Assembly: GCA_035461525.1 (NCBI GenBank)
Contig: DATHVD010000061.1
Span: 26,580-90,579, forward strand
DNA length: 64,000 nucleotides
DNA from: JAIBJN01 sp035461525
GTDB lineage: Bacteria > Actinomycetota > Thermoleophilia > Gaiellales > Gaiellaceae
Reading direction: 5' to 3'
Positions 42,722 through 51,506 of the stretch are shown in pieces. The number at the start of each line of letters is the position of its first letter. Position 1 is the first letter of the stretch. The translations under genes were made by a program, and so were the position numbers. Below the pieces are notes generated by a model. That model made no database searches. It saw only the letters and a program-made list of their open reading frames with translations, and was not told the DNA's origin.

Positions 42722-44842
42722 CTAGGCCGCGACCGCCCCCGCCTCCGCGAGCGCCCGCTCGCGGATGAAGGGCAGCGCCACCTCCGGGTTGTCGGTGTCG
42801 ATCTCCCGCGCGAGCCGGTGGCCCGAGAAGACGCTGTCGGCGATCAACCGCGGCGCCTCGCAGTCGCCGATCCGGTAGACGCCCGTGATGCCCTCAGCGG
42901 CGAGCGCGTCCATGCCGACCGTGTCCTTCAGCTCGCGGTAGAGCGCCTCGTTCGAGCGGCGCTGCGTCACGAGCACGACCGCGTCGGCGGCGAACTCCTG
43001 CTCGTGCCCCTCCTCGTCGTAGGCGTGGGCGGCGAGCACACGGCCTTCCTCGAGCTTCGTCGGCATGTGGTACGTGACGATCTCGACGCCGAGCTTGTGC
43101 AGGATCCGGTGCTGGTTCGGCGCCTCCAGCGTGAAGTGCATGTAGGGCGCGATGTGGCCGAGGTGCGTCATCAGGGTCACCTTCTTGCCCTCGCGCGCGA
43201 GCTTCTCTGCGAGCGAGACGCCCATGAGGTAGCCGTCGTTGTCGAGGATGAGCACGCTCTCGCCGGGCACCTCCTTGCCCTCGGCCATGATCTGCTCCGG
43301 GGTGAGTTGCCAGGGTAGGCTCGCGTCCGCGCCCGGGATCGTGTCGTGCGTGGCCCCGTTGAGGCCGTCGGTCGCCCAGTAGCCGCCGGTTGCAACGACG
43401 ACGATCTCCGCGCCGTACTCCTTCACGCCGTTCGCGTCCAGCTTCGTGTTCGGGATGAACTCGACGTTCTTGAGCTTGTCGATCTGGATCTTGCGGTAGT
43501 TGACGACGCGCCCCCACTCGCCGAGCCCGGGGAGCTGGGGGATCCAGCGCATGATCCCGCCCATGTCGTCTTGCGCCTCCACGAGGTGGACTCGGCGCAT
43601 GCCGCGCTTGCCGAGCACCATCGCGCACTCCATCCCGGCCGGACCGGCGCCGACGACGAGGACGTCGTTGTCGGCGTTCGTCGCCGGCTCGAACTTCTCC
43701 GGATGCCAGCCGCGGCGGTACTCCTCGCCGGCGGTCGCGTTCTGCGTGCAGATGAGCGGCGGGCCGCCGATCTCCCAGCGCGAGATGCAGATGTTGCAAC
43801 CGATGCACTCGCGGATGTCGTCGAGACGGCCCTCGTCGATCTTCTTGGGCAGGAACGGGTCGGAGATGGACGGGCGGCAGGTGGCGATGATGTCGAGCGC
43901 GCCCGACTCGATCGCCTCGACCATCAGGTCGGGGTTCGTGAAGCGGCCGACGCCGAGCACGGGCTTCTTCGCCACGCTCTTGACCGCCTTCTGCCACGGG
44001 AGCAGGCGCCCCGACTCGTAGAAGCGGGAGGGCGTCGCGTCCTCGCCCCACTCGGAGATGCCGGAGACGTTGATGTCCCAGACGTCCACGATCTCGTCGC
44101 AGAGCTCGACGAAGGGCAGGCAGTCGCGCTCGAGCTGTGTGCCGGCCTCGCCCATGAACATGTCCGTGGACATGCGCACCGCGATCGCGCAGTCGTCGCC
44201 GACCGCCTCGCGCACCTGCTCGATCGTCTCCCGCCAGAAGCGGGCGCGGTTCTCGAAGGAGCCGCCGTACTCGTCCGTGCGCCGGTTGTAGAAGGGCGTC
44301 AGGAACTGCTGCGGCAGGTAGGAGTGGGAGCCGTAGACGTAGACGATGTCGAACCCGGCCTCGCGGGCGCGCTTCGCCGCCTCGACGTAGAAGCCCTGCA
44401 CCTGGCGAATGTCGTCCTTGTCCATCTCCTTCGGGTACGTCAGGTGCTCGAAGTCGCTCGGGATCTGCGACGGTGCGCGGGGCACGCAGCGCGACTCCAT
44501 GCAGGGCGCGTGCGGGCCGCCGTACCAGAGCTCGGCGGCGGCGAGCGCCCCGTGCTCGTGGAGCATGTCGCACATGAGCCCGAGGTTCTTGATGTCGCCG
44601 TCGTCCCAGAGCCGGGCCGAGACGCGGTGCGTGTCGTCGGACTCCGGGTGGATGGAGCAGTACTCCGTGCAGACGGCGGCGTAGCCTCCCTCGGCCTTCA
44701 TCGCCCGGAAGTGAGCCTGGCTCATGGGCTTCTCGGAGCCGAAGCCGTTGCAGTGGGGGATCTGGTAGAAGCGGTTCTTCATCGTCTTCGGGCCGATCTG
44801 GATCGGCTCGAAGAGGATGTCGTGTCTCGGGTCGCGCGCCAT
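42722..44842 (-). CDS. tmd: Trimethylamine dehydrogenase (TMADH-type Fe-S flavoprotein)
   Basis: A 706-residue protein close to Methylophilus TMADH from end to end. The flavinylated Cys is kept (RFYQIPHCNG, Cys31, equal to Cys30 of the mature enzyme). The aromatic bowl residues are also kept: Tyr61 in TEYCSIHPESDDTHR, the Trp in SGISEWGEDATPSRFY, and the Trp in ICISRWEIGG. VYGSHSYLP retains the catalytic Tyr/His pair. The 4Fe-4S ligands are CIGCNICISRWEIGGPPLIC. The ADP/FAD-like domain starts at VLVVGAGPAGMECAM. Keeping Tyr60 rather than Gln favours trimethylamine over dimethylamine as substrate. It demethylates trimethylamine to dimethylamine and formaldehyde, passing electrons to ETF. It heads the operon with etfB, etfA and etfD. 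Confidence 0.9.
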   Translation of the reverse strand: MARDPRHDILFEPIQIGPKTMKNRFYQIPHCNGFGSEKPMSQAHFRAMKAEGGYAAVCTEYCSIHPESDDTHRVSARLWDDGDIKNLGLMCDMLHEHGALAAAELWYGGPHAPCMESRCVPRAPSQIPSDFEHLTYPKEMDKDDIRQVQGFYVEAAKRAREAGFDIVYVYGSHSYLPQQFLTPFYNRRTDEYGGSFENRARFWRETIEQVREAVGDDCAIAVRMSTDMFMGEAGTQLERDCLPFVELCDEIVDVWDINVSGISEWGEDATPSRFYESGRLLPWQKAVKSVAKKPVLGVGRFTNPDLMVEAIESGALDIIATCRPSISDPFLPKKIDEGRLDDIRECIGCNICISRWEIGGPPLICTQNATAGEEYRRGWHPEKFEPATNADNDVLVVGAGPAGMECAMVLGKRGMRRVHLVEAQDDMGGIMRWIPQLPGLGEWGRVVNYRKIQIDKLKNVEFIPNTKLDANGVKEYGAEIVVVATGGYWATDGLNGATHDTIPGADASLPWQLTPEQIMAEGKEVPGESVLILDNDGYLMGVSLAEKLAREGKKVTLMTHLGHIAPYMHFTLEAPNQHRILHKLGVEIVTYHMPTKLEEGRVLAAHAYDEEGHEQEFAADAVVLVTQRRSNEALYRELKDTVGMDALAAEGITGVYRIGDCEAPRLIADSVFSGHRLAREIDTDNPEVALPFIRERALAEAGAVAA

Positions 44843-44890
44843 ACGGGCCTCCTTGAGCGCAGGGCGGAGAGTGAAGCCATTCTCCAACGG

Positions 44891-44910
44891 GTTGCGCCGG
44901 GTTGCAAGAA
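44891..44910 (-). promoter_or_regulatory. Direct repeat upstream of the TMADH gene
   Basis: GGGTTGC occurs twice ten bases apart on the plus strand (GCAACCC on the coding strand), about 50-70 bases before the start. It could be a tandem activator site. Confidence 0.3.
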
Positions 44911-44935
44911 CGTGACGCCGATGAACCAACCTCCG

Positions 44936-44950
44936 TTGCCCGTAGGGCAA
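44936..44950 (-). promoter_or_regulatory. Palindrome TTGCCC-GTA-GGGCAA upstream of the TMADH gene
   Basis: A perfect 6-bp dyad with a 3-base spacer, about 100 bases before the TMADH ATG and 16 bases after the EamA stop. An A/T run lies on the wrong side for a minus-strand terminator, so an operator is the better reading. It shares the GGGCAA half-site with the gmaS palindrome. Confidence 0.4.
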
Positions 44951-44965
44951 TTTTCCCGGCCCCTC

Positions 44966-45808
44966 CTAGCCCCCGGCGATGAGCGCGACGCCGGCGAGGA
45001 CGAGCGCGGCGCCTCCCTGCTGGAGCCGGTTCAGGCGCTCCCCGAGCACCAAGAGCGCGAGCGCGATCGTCGCCGCCGGGTAGAGCGAGGCGATCACCGA
45101 GACGAGGCTGGTGAGCCCCTCTTGCGTCGCCGCCGTGAAGAGCATCGTCGCCGAGAGGTCGAGGACGCCGATGGCGAGGAGGGCCGGGAGAAGCCGCCGC
45201 GGGACGGCGAGGCTGGGGCGGACGAGGGCGACGGCGATCGCGACGGCGGCCAGCAGCCCGAGCCGCTGCAAGAGCGTCGCCCAGACGACGCCGCCCTCCG
45301 CCGCTAGGTCGATCCCGACGAAGAAGACCCCGAAGCCCACTGCGGCGACGACGCCGAGGGCGATGCCGGCTCGCCCTGCCCGACGGCGTGCGGCGTCGTT
45401 CTCCTCCTGCCGGGAGATGAGCATGACGCCCGCGAGGGCGGCGACGATGCCGGCGCCTTGGAGCAGGCTCGGCCGCTCGCCGCGGGCGAGGCCGAAGACG
45501 ATCGGGATCGCCGCGCCCGTCGCCGAGATCGGCGAGACGACGCTCATGACCCCGACGGCCATGCCCTGGTAGAGCGCGCCGAGCCCGACGGCGAGCGCGA
45601 AGCCGGCGAGGACGCCCGCGACGATCTGACCCGCCGTGGGCGCGGCCTCGCCGCGGACGAGCACGAGGAGGCCGACGAGCAGGAGCCCGAAGCCCTGCGA
45701 GACGAGCAGGACGGCGAACACGCGCAGCCCCCGCGTGGTCAGGCCGCCGAGAAAGTCGGCGGTGCCCCAGGCGAGGGCCGCGCCCAGGGCGAGCCCGAGC
45801 GCGAGCAT
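44966..45808 (-). CDS. EamA/DMT-family transporter
   Basis: A 280-residue, ten-helix carrier with two EamA repeats (LALGLALGAALAWGTADFLG opens the first, ALGVVAAVGFGVFFVGIDLA the second) and the C-terminal PAATIALALLVLGERLNRLQ with QGGAALVLAGVALIA. It starts 12 bases after the GcvT-like gene on the same strand, so it may move a methylated amine or amino acid handled by that enzyme; this is inference. Confidence 0.82.
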   Translation of the reverse strand: MLALGLALGAALAWGTADFLGGLTTRGLRVFAVLLVSQGFGLLLVGLLVLVRGEAAPTAGQIVAGVLAGFALAVGLGALYQGMAVGVMSVVSPISATGAAIPIVFGLARGERPSLLQGAGIVAALAGVMLISRQEENDAARRRAGRAGIALGVVAAVGFGVFFVGIDLAAEGGVVWATLLQRLGLLAAVAIAVALVRPSLAVPRRLLPALLAIGVLDLSATMLFTAATQEGLTSLVSVIASLYPAATIALALLVLGERLNRLQQGGAALVLAGVALIAGG

Positions 45809-45820
45809 CGGCGACGGCGA

Positions 45821-46927
45821 CTAGCTGCGGGGCCGGGTCTTCTCCGGGTCGTAGATCGGCAGCTCGGCCACTGTCGCCCCGACCGTGCCGTCGCCGAGGG
45901 CCACCTCGACGGTCTCGCCCTTCCCAGCGAAGCGCGTCTCGAGGACGGCCATCCCGATCACAGTGCCGAGAGTCGGGCTCTCGCACGGGCTCGTAAGCGT
46001 GCCGGCCGGCTCGCCGCCCTTCGTCACGGCGGCGCCGTACTCGGGCACGTCCGATCCGTCCAGGACGAGCGTCACGAACCTCCGCGGCGGGCTTTTCGAC
46101 GTCTCCTCGAGGGCGGGCTTCCCCCGAAAGTCGCCCGCGTCGAAGCGGATCACCTTGTCGAGCGACACGTCGAACGGGTTCGTCTCGTGCGGGAAGTAGT
46201 CGTAGCCGATGAAGACGAGCCCGGACTCGATCCGCAGGGTCTCGACGGCGGAGAGCCCGTACGGGGTCGCGCCGGCGTCGGTCAGCGTCCTCCAGAGCTC
46301 CTCGGCGTGGTCGGGGTCGCAGAAGAGCTCATAGCCCAGCTCGCCGGAGTAGCCCGTGCGGGAGACCCAGGCCGGGACGCGGCCGACGTGCACCTGGTGC
46401 GGGAGGAAGCGGAAGTAGCCGAGCCTCTCGACGTTCTCGTCGACGAGCCCTGCGAGGAGCTCGCGCGAGCGCGGCCCCTGGAGCTGGACGTGGGGCAGGT
46501 TCTCCGTGATCGGCTCGATGGCCACGTCCATCCCGGCCGTGACGTCCTGGATGTGGTCGAGGTCCGAGTCGAGCGCGGTGATCGCCCAGCAGCTCGTGTC
46601 CGTCAACTTGAACACGGTGCCGTCGCCGACCATCTTCCCTTCGTCGTCGCAGAACGGCCCGTAGCGGACCTGGCCGACCTCGAGCCCGAGCATGTCGTTG
46701 GCGAAGACGCGGTCGGCGGCCGCGAGCGCGTCAGGGCCCGTGAGCTCCCACTTGCGCAGGGGCGACGCGTCCCAGACGCCGACGTCGCGGCGGACGGCGT
46801 TGTGCTCGGCGACCGCGTCGCCGAAATGGCTCGGCCAGTACCAGCCCTCCCAGTCCATGAACTCCGCGCCTAGCGCGCGCTGCGGTCGGTCGAAAGCGGT
46901 GCGGATGATCCCTTCCTCGCTGCTCAT
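45821..46927 (-). CDS. GcvT-like aminomethyltransferase, second copy
   Basis: A 368-residue GcvT-fold protein: VRRDVGVWDASPLRKWELTG, DRVFANDMLGLEVGQVRYGP, FCDDEGKMVGDGTVFKL, LQGPRSRELLAGLV, SRTGYSGELGYELFCDPDHA and the C-terminal beta-barrel SPTLGTVIGMAVLE. It differs clearly from the copy at 33935. Its start overlaps the IclR stop (ATGA). Across the divergent promoter lies a DAO-type flavoprotein; together they would form the two halves of a dimethylglycine/sarcosine dehydrogenase, which is normally a single chain. Confidence 0.83.
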   Translation of the reverse strand: MSSEEGIIRTAFDRPQRALGAEFMDWEGWYWPSHFGDAVAEHNAVRRDVGVWDASPLRKWELTGPDALAAADRVFANDMLGLEVGQVRYGPFCDDEGKMVGDGTVFKLTDTSCWAITALDSDLDHIQDVTAGMDVAIEPITENLPHVQLQGPRSRELLAGLVDENVERLGYFRFLPHQVHVGRVPAWVSRTGYSGELGYELFCDPDHAEELWRTLTDAGATPYGLSAVETLRIESGLVFIGYDYFPHETNPFDVSLDKVIRFDAGDFRGKPALEETSKSPPRRFVTLVLDGSDVPEYGAAVTKGGEPAGTLTSPCESPTLGTVIGMAVLETRFAGKGETVEVALGDGTVGATVAELPIYDPEKTRPRS

Positions 46928-47709
46928 GAGCCCTCCTCGTCCGTTGGCCGCCAGCCTAAAGCGTTCGAGACCGCCGCTGCGCGGGTTAAGAGCGCTTCCA
47001 GGGCGCGCTCCATCTCCTCCGGGTCGAAGCGGGCCGCCGGCCCTTGGAGGCCGAGCACCGCGGCGAGCTCGCCGCGGCTGCCGCGCACCGGCGCCGCGAT
47101 CGCGTTCAGGTCGGCCTCGCGCTCGCCGCTCGCGCGTGCCCAGCCCCGGGCGCGCACCCACTCGATCTCGGCCGCGAGCGCGGCGCGGTCCGTGATCGTC
47201 CGCGGCGTAAACGCCGTGAGCCTCCCGGCCGGCAGGCGGACGTCGCCGAACGCGAGCGCCACCTTGCCGGTCGCGGTCGCGTGGGCGACGCTGGGCCGCC
47301 CCAGGCGGGCCACGCTCTGGACGGACGATCGGCTCTGGACGAAGTCGACCGTGACGGCGTCCGGGTCGCCGGGGGAGGAGAGCGTTGCCGTCTCGCCGGT
47401 CTCCTCGACGAGCGCGCGCAGGTGCGGGCGGGCGACCTCGCGTAGGTCGAGCCGTGCGAGGACGGCGTTCCCGAGGTCGACGAGGCGGAGGCCGAGGCGG
47501 TAGCGTCCGCTCTCGGCGACGTGCTCCACGAGACCCGCGGTGACGAGCGTCGAGAGCAGCCGCGAGACCGAGCTCGGGTGGAGCTCCGTACGGCGCGCGA
47601 GCTCGTTCGTGCCCAGCTCGCCGTCGCCGGCGGCGAGCTCGTCGAGCAGGCCCGCGGCGCGCGTGACGGCGCCGACTGTCCTCGTCGCTGGCCGTCCGGT
47701 GCGCGGCAT
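46924..47709 (-). CDS. IclR-family transcriptional regulator
   Basis: A 261-residue regulator. The N-terminal winged helix reads ELGTNELARRTELHPSSVSR followed by LLSTLVTAGLVEHVAESGRY. The IclR effector domain contains SSVQSVARLGRPSVAHATAT with GKVALAFG and DLNAIAAPVRGSRGELAAVL. It is the first gene of the IclR-GcvT-EamA unit and probably also controls the divergent flavoprotein. Confidence 0.9.
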   Translation of the reverse strand: MPRTGRPATRTVGAVTRAAGLLDELAAGDGELGTNELARRTELHPSSVSRLLSTLVTAGLVEHVAESGRYRLGLRLVDLGNAVLARLDLREVARPHLRALVEETGETATLSSPGDPDAVTVDFVQSRSSVQSVARLGRPSVAHATATGKVALAFGDVRLPAGRLTAFTPRTITDRAALAAEIEWVRARGWARASGEREADLNAIAAPVRGSRGELAAVLGLQGPAARFDPEEMERALEALLTRAAAVSNALGWRPTDEEGS

Positions 47710-47762
47710 GGTAGCGTCAGTATGTCACTTCTGAAACGCTATTGCCGAGGAGGCAACATTTC
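47710..47762. promoter_or_regulatory. Divergent promoter region between iclR-type gene and the DAO flavoprotein
   Basis: The 53-base gap holds a CATACT -10-like box for the minus-strand gene, TTCTGAA, and TTGCC-N5-GGCAA at 47742-47756, which also contains the AGGAGG ribosome site of the GTG at 47763. An IclR dimer site here would cover both promoters. Confidence 0.4.
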
Positions 47763-49082
47763 GTGGCCGGCCTGCCCGCTTCCGCCCGTTTCGCCGTTCT
47801 CGGCGCCGGCATCCACGGGCTCTCCACGGCATACCACCTCGCCAGGGAGCTTCGCACGCGCGGCCTCGGGTCGGGAAGAGACGTCGTCGTCCTCGAGAAG
47901 TCGGAGCCGGGCGCGGGCGCCTCGGGCATCGCCTGCGGCGTCGTCCGCAACAACTACTTCCAGCCGGCGATGAGCGAGCTGATGCAGGCCTGCGTCGAGG
48001 TCTGGGAGTCCGACCCCGAGGCCTACGCCTACAACCCGGTCGGCTACATGGCGCTCGGCCCGGCAGTGCAGGAGCCCGACCTGGCGGAGACCTACGAGCG
48101 GCAGGCCGAGATCGGCTACCGCTCCACCTTCGTCTCCGGCGCCGCCGAGGTGGACGCGTACATGAAGCGCATCTTCCCCGACTGGCGCGCCCGCGGCGTG
48201 ACCGCGCTCCTGCACGAGCACCAGGGCGGCTTCGCCTTCAACAGGGAGTCGGTGCTCGGCCTGGCGGGCAAGTGCCGGGAGGAGGACGTCGAGATCGTCA
48301 CGGGCGTCGAGGTCCGGGGCTTCGAGCTCGAGGGAGGCGGAGCGGTGCGCGCGCTCGAGACGAGCCGCGGCCGGCTCGAGGTCGGCGAGCAGGTCGTCCT
48401 CGCGCCGGGCCCGTGGGCGAAGCACGTCTGGAACATGCTCGAGCTCCCGCCCTCGCTCGACGTCCGGACGCCGTCGGGCGAGGTGATCCGCGACCAGCCC
48501 ATGTGGACCTTCTGGAACCTGCAGGAGGGCGAGATCCAGGTCGACCCGCTTCTCTTCGCCACCGCCGACGGGAGCGCGCCGCCCGTCATCCACCTCGACA
48601 CCGACGCCCCCCTCCACACGGACGACGGCGAGCTCGTGACGGACGAGCTCTGGGGGATCTACTTCAAGCGCGACCGCCACGGCGTCCAGGGCGGCGCCTC
48701 CCCGCTCGTCGTCGGCGAGGACGTCGAGATCGACCCGTACCCGTCGACGACCGACGTCGACCCCGACTTCCCGGACATGTGGTGCGCCGCCCTCTCGCAC
48801 GCCATGAGCCGCTTCGAGGGCTGTCGGCCGCAGTACAAGGTCGCCCGCTCGGGCGGCGTCGGCGCCTTCACCGCCGACAACTTCCCCGTCTTCGACTACG
48901 TGCGCCCGAACGCCTACGCCATCCTCGACTCGAACCACGGCTACAAGATGATCGGCGTCGGTCGCGAGGTGGCGAAGGCGCTCCTCGGCGAGCACGTCCC
49001 CCTGCTCCACCCCTTCCGCTTCGAGCGCTTCGCCACGGGCGACCTGCACCCGGTCTCGCATTCGCCCTATCCCTGGTCGTAG
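47763..49082 (+). CDS. DAO-family FAD-dependent oxidoreductase (sarcosine/dimethylglycine dehydrogenase-like)
   Basis: A 439-residue flavoprotein starting at GTG 47763, nine bases after AGGAGG; the in-frame TTG at 47742 lies inside the ribosome site and is rejected. The FAD loop is FAVLGAGIHGLSTAYHLARE; VVVLEKSEPGAGASGIACGV, VRNNYFQPAMSELMQ, and VLAPGPWAKHVWNML follow, with SGGVGAFTADNFPVFDYV and HGYKMIGVGREVAKALLG at the end. It is close to SoxB/DMGDH catalytic halves but lacks the folate domain, which may be supplied by the divergent GcvT-like protein. Confidence 0.83.
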   Translation: MAGLPASARFAVLGAGIHGLSTAYHLARELRTRGLGSGRDVVVLEKSEPGAGASGIACGVVRNNYFQPAMSELMQACVEVWESDPEAYAYNPVGYMALGPAVQEPDLAETYERQAEIGYRSTFVSGAAEVDAYMKRIFPDWRARGVTALLHEHQGGFAFNRESVLGLAGKCREEDVEIVTGVEVRGFELEGGGAVRALETSRGRLEVGEQVVLAPGPWAKHVWNMLELPPSLDVRTPSGEVIRDQPMWTFWNLQEGEIQVDPLLFATADGSAPPVIHLDTDAPLHTDDGELVTDELWGIYFKRDRHGVQGGASPLVVGEDVEIDPYPSTTDVDPDFPDMWCAALSHAMSRFEGCRPQYKVARSGGVGAFTADNFPVFDYVRPNAYAILDSNHGYKMIGVGREVAKALLGEHVPLLHPFRFERFATGDLHPVSHSPYPWS

Positions 49083-49085
49083 ACT
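49080..49085 (+). promoter_or_regulatory. -10 box TAGACT, leaderless TIR/KAP gene
   Basis: TAGACT, six bases, GTG 49092. The TAG is also the stop codon of the preceding flavoprotein, so this gene has its own promoter despite the short gap. Confidence 0.5.
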
Positions 49086-49091
49086 CGCGGC

Positions 49092-51506
49092 GTGGCCGAG
49101 CCGGATCCGTCCCGGATCCTCGTCGTCGGGCACCCCGACGACGCAGACGCCGCGACCGAGGTCGAGCGGCTCCTCGCCGAGCGCGGCCTGCAGCTGATCG
49201 TCCCGGAGCCCTCGAAGCGCTCGACGTTCGAGGGCGATCTCGCCGGGGCGGACGCGGTCGTGCTGGTGGCGGGGCCGTCCGGCCTCGACGAGTGGAAGCT
49301 GCCGGCCGTGGAGCGCCGGCTCGCCGGGGACCCGGCCTTCCGCGTGGTGGTGGCGGTGGCTCCGGGAGCGAAGGTCACGCGGCTGCCGCCGCAGATCGAA
49401 TCGGCCCCGGTCGTCCGCCTCGCCGAGCGGGACGGGATCGAACACCTCGCCGCGCTCCTGGCGGCCTCGGAGCCCGCAGCCGAGCTGCGGCTTTCGCCGT
49501 CCGTGACGAGAGCGCGGCTCACCGCCGGCGGGCCCGACGGCAGGGCCGTGACGGCCCACAGGCTGGCGCTCGAGATCGCCGCGCTCCATCCCGAGTACGG
49601 CTCCGGAACCGCCCAGAAGCTACTGTCCGCAACGTTCGTCTCCTCCAGACCGGAGCGACCGGTCGACGATTGGCTCCGCGACGTGCGCCGCCTCGTGAGC
49701 CCGGCCGGCGCCGCGGCCCTCCACGGGCGGGCGGTCATGCTCGGGCTCGGCCTCCTGGACGCGGACCTCCGGAGCCACTACCGGGAGCTCGGCTTCGAGC
49801 AGGCCCTCGTCGCCGAGCTGCGGCTGCCGCTCCCCGAGCTCCTCACCGAGCGCGGCCTCGTCCTCTGGGAGGAGCGCGAGGAGCCGCCCCGCGAGACCCC
49901 GACGGCCCCCGCCGGCCCCGAGGAGACGGTGCCGACGCACACCGACAACCCGGCGACCGTGGACGAGCTCGGCCGCGAGGGGCTCGCGCGGGTGCTCGCC
50001 CGCCGCATCCGCGACATGCGGGAGCAGGAGGAGGCCGGCGCCCAGGCGGCCGGCGACGAGGAGCACCCGCGCGGGCGCTCGTTCCTCGTCCATGTGCACG
50101 CGCCGTGGGGGATGGGGAAGACGTCGCTCCTGAACTTCCTTCGCCGCGAGCTCGGCCCGGAGAGCGAGAACCCGTGGGTGGTCGTCGACTTCAACGCCTG
50201 GCGGCACCAGCGCGTGGCGCCGCCCTGGTGGTGGCTCATGACGGCGCTCTACCAGCAGGGCCGGCGGGAGCTGGCCGCGATCGACCGCCCGCGCGCGTGG
50301 GCGCTGCGCGTGCGCGAGTGGTGGTGGCGCGGCCTCCTCGGCTGGCTCCTGCTCGTGCTCGCGGTCGCCGCCGTCGGCGCGCTCGTCTGGCAGTCCGGCT
50401 GGGTCGAGGATCTGCGCGGGAGCGACTCGCGGGGCGAGACCGTCACGGGCTTCCTCGTCAGCGCCGCCGCGATCGTCGTGCCGCTGACGACGCTCTGGAT
50501 GGCGCTCCAGCGGGCCGGCAACTGGCTCCTGACCGCGACGCCGCGAAGCGGCCGGGCCTACGTCCAGGCCTCCCGCGACCCGATGGAGACCGTGCAGCGC
50601 CACTTCGCCGACCTCGTCGAGTGGCTCCACTACCCGGTCATCGTCCTCGTCGACGACCTCGACCGCTGCCGGGGCGAGTACGTCGTCGAGCTGCTCGAGG
50701 GGATCCAGACGCTCTTCCGCGACCAGCCGGTCGCCTATGTCGTCGCCGCCGACCGCGACTGGCTCTCGGATGCCTACCAGGCCGCCTACGGCGACTTCGT
50801 CAGCGCGGCCGACGAGCCGGGGCGGCCGCTCGGCTACCTCTTCCTGGAGAAGACGTTCCAGATGTCGGTGACCCTCGCCCCGCCCGCGCAGGACGTCCGG
50901 GACGGGTACTGGCACGCCCTGATCCGGCCCGGGGAGCGCATCGACCGCGGCGAGCTCGAGCGGGAGCGGAAGACGGCGGACGCGGCCTTCGCTGGGCTCG
51001 CGTCCGAGGCCGCCGTGCGCGCCGAGCTCGAGCGCGAGCCCGGCGCGAGCCCGGTGCAGGCGCTGGCGCGGCGCGAGGCAGCGGCGATCCAGCTCGCCAC
51101 GCCGGCGCTCGCGCGCGAGGCGGAGCACGCGCTCCGGCCCTTCGCAATCCTCCTCGACCCCAACCCCCGGGCGATGAAGCGGCTCGTCAACGCCTACGGG
51201 ATCGCGCGCGGGATCGAGACGCTCGCCGGTCAGGCCCGCGGGGGCCGGGCCGCCCAGCAGGAGACCGCGCTCTGGACGATCCTTGCGCTCCGCTGGCCGC
51301 GCCTCGCCGACCACCTCGCCCGTCGGCCGGAGGACGCCGCCGCGATCGCTCCCGGGGCGAACGCGCCGGACGGCGTCCCGGAGGACCTCGCCGCGCTCTT
51401 CGGCGACCCGCAGGTCGCCGCGGTGGCCAGGGGCGAGGGCGACGAGATCGAGGCTCGGCTCGACGCCGCCGCGGTCGGCCGCTGCGCCGGCCAGATCCAG
51501 GTCTAG
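49092..51506 (+). CDS. TIR-like domain / KAP-family P-loop NTPase with two membrane helices
   Basis: An 804-residue multidomain protein. Residues 7-120 look like a bacterial TIR domain: RILVVGHPDDADAATEVERL, ADAVVLVAGPSGLDEWKLPA, then VERRLAGDPAFRVVVAVAPG, with the S..W...E-type region containing the candidate NADase Glu. Residues 130-260 are a helical region of unknown type (VTAHRLALEIAALHPEYGSG). A linker leads to a KAP NTPase: Walker A APWGMGKTSLLNFLRREL near 336-350, two hydrophobic helices near 414-436 and 450-474 inside the NTPase, and Walker B VIVLVDDLDRC near 516. KAP proteins are membrane-bound STAND-like ATPases often found in phage defence or conflict systems. A TIR effector joined to a KAP sensor would suit abortive infection. 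Function is inference. Confidence 0.78.
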   Translation: MAEPDPSRILVVGHPDDADAATEVERLLAERGLQLIVPEPSKRSTFEGDLAGADAVVLVAGPSGLDEWKLPAVERRLAGDPAFRVVVAVAPGAKVTRLPPQIESAPVVRLAERDGIEHLAALLAASEPAAELRLSPSVTRARLTAGGPDGRAVTAHRLALEIAALHPEYGSGTAQKLLSATFVSSRPERPVDDWLRDVRRLVSPAGAAALHGRAVMLGLGLLDADLRSHYRELGFEQALVAELRLPLPELLTERGLVLWEEREEPPRETPTAPAGPEETVPTHTDNPATVDELGREGLARVLARRIRDMREQEEAGAQAAGDEEHPRGRSFLVHVHAPWGMGKTSLLNFLRRELGPESENPWVVVDFNAWRHQRVAPPWWWLMTALYQQGRRELAAIDRPRAWALRVREWWWRGLLGWLLLVLAVAAVGALVWQSGWVEDLRGSDSRGETVTGFLVSAAAIVVPLTTLWMALQRAGNWLLTATPRSGRAYVQASRDPMETVQRHFADLVEWLHYPVIVLVDDLDRCRGEYVVELLEGIQTLFRDQPVAYVVAADRDWLSDAYQAAYGDFVSAADEPGRPLGYLFLEKTFQMSVTLAPPAQDVRDGYWHALIRPGERIDRGELERERKTADAAFAGLASEAAVRAELEREPGASPVQALARREAAAIQLATPALAREAEHALRPFAILLDPNPRAMKRLVNAYGIARGIETLAGQARGGRAAQQETALWTILALRWPRLADHLARRPEDAAAIAPGANAPDGVPEDLAALFGDPQVAAVARGEGDEIEARLDAAAVGRCAGQIQV

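Noticed and set aside
44936..44950. Rho-independent terminator of the EamA gene
   Set aside because: On the minus strand the A/T run lies before the stem, not after it, so it does not form a T-tailed terminator.
47742..47762. TTG start at 47742 for the DAO flavoprotein
   Set aside because: This codon lies inside the region that forms the AGGAGG ribosome site of the GTG at 47763, which also gives the normal N-terminus before the FAD loop.
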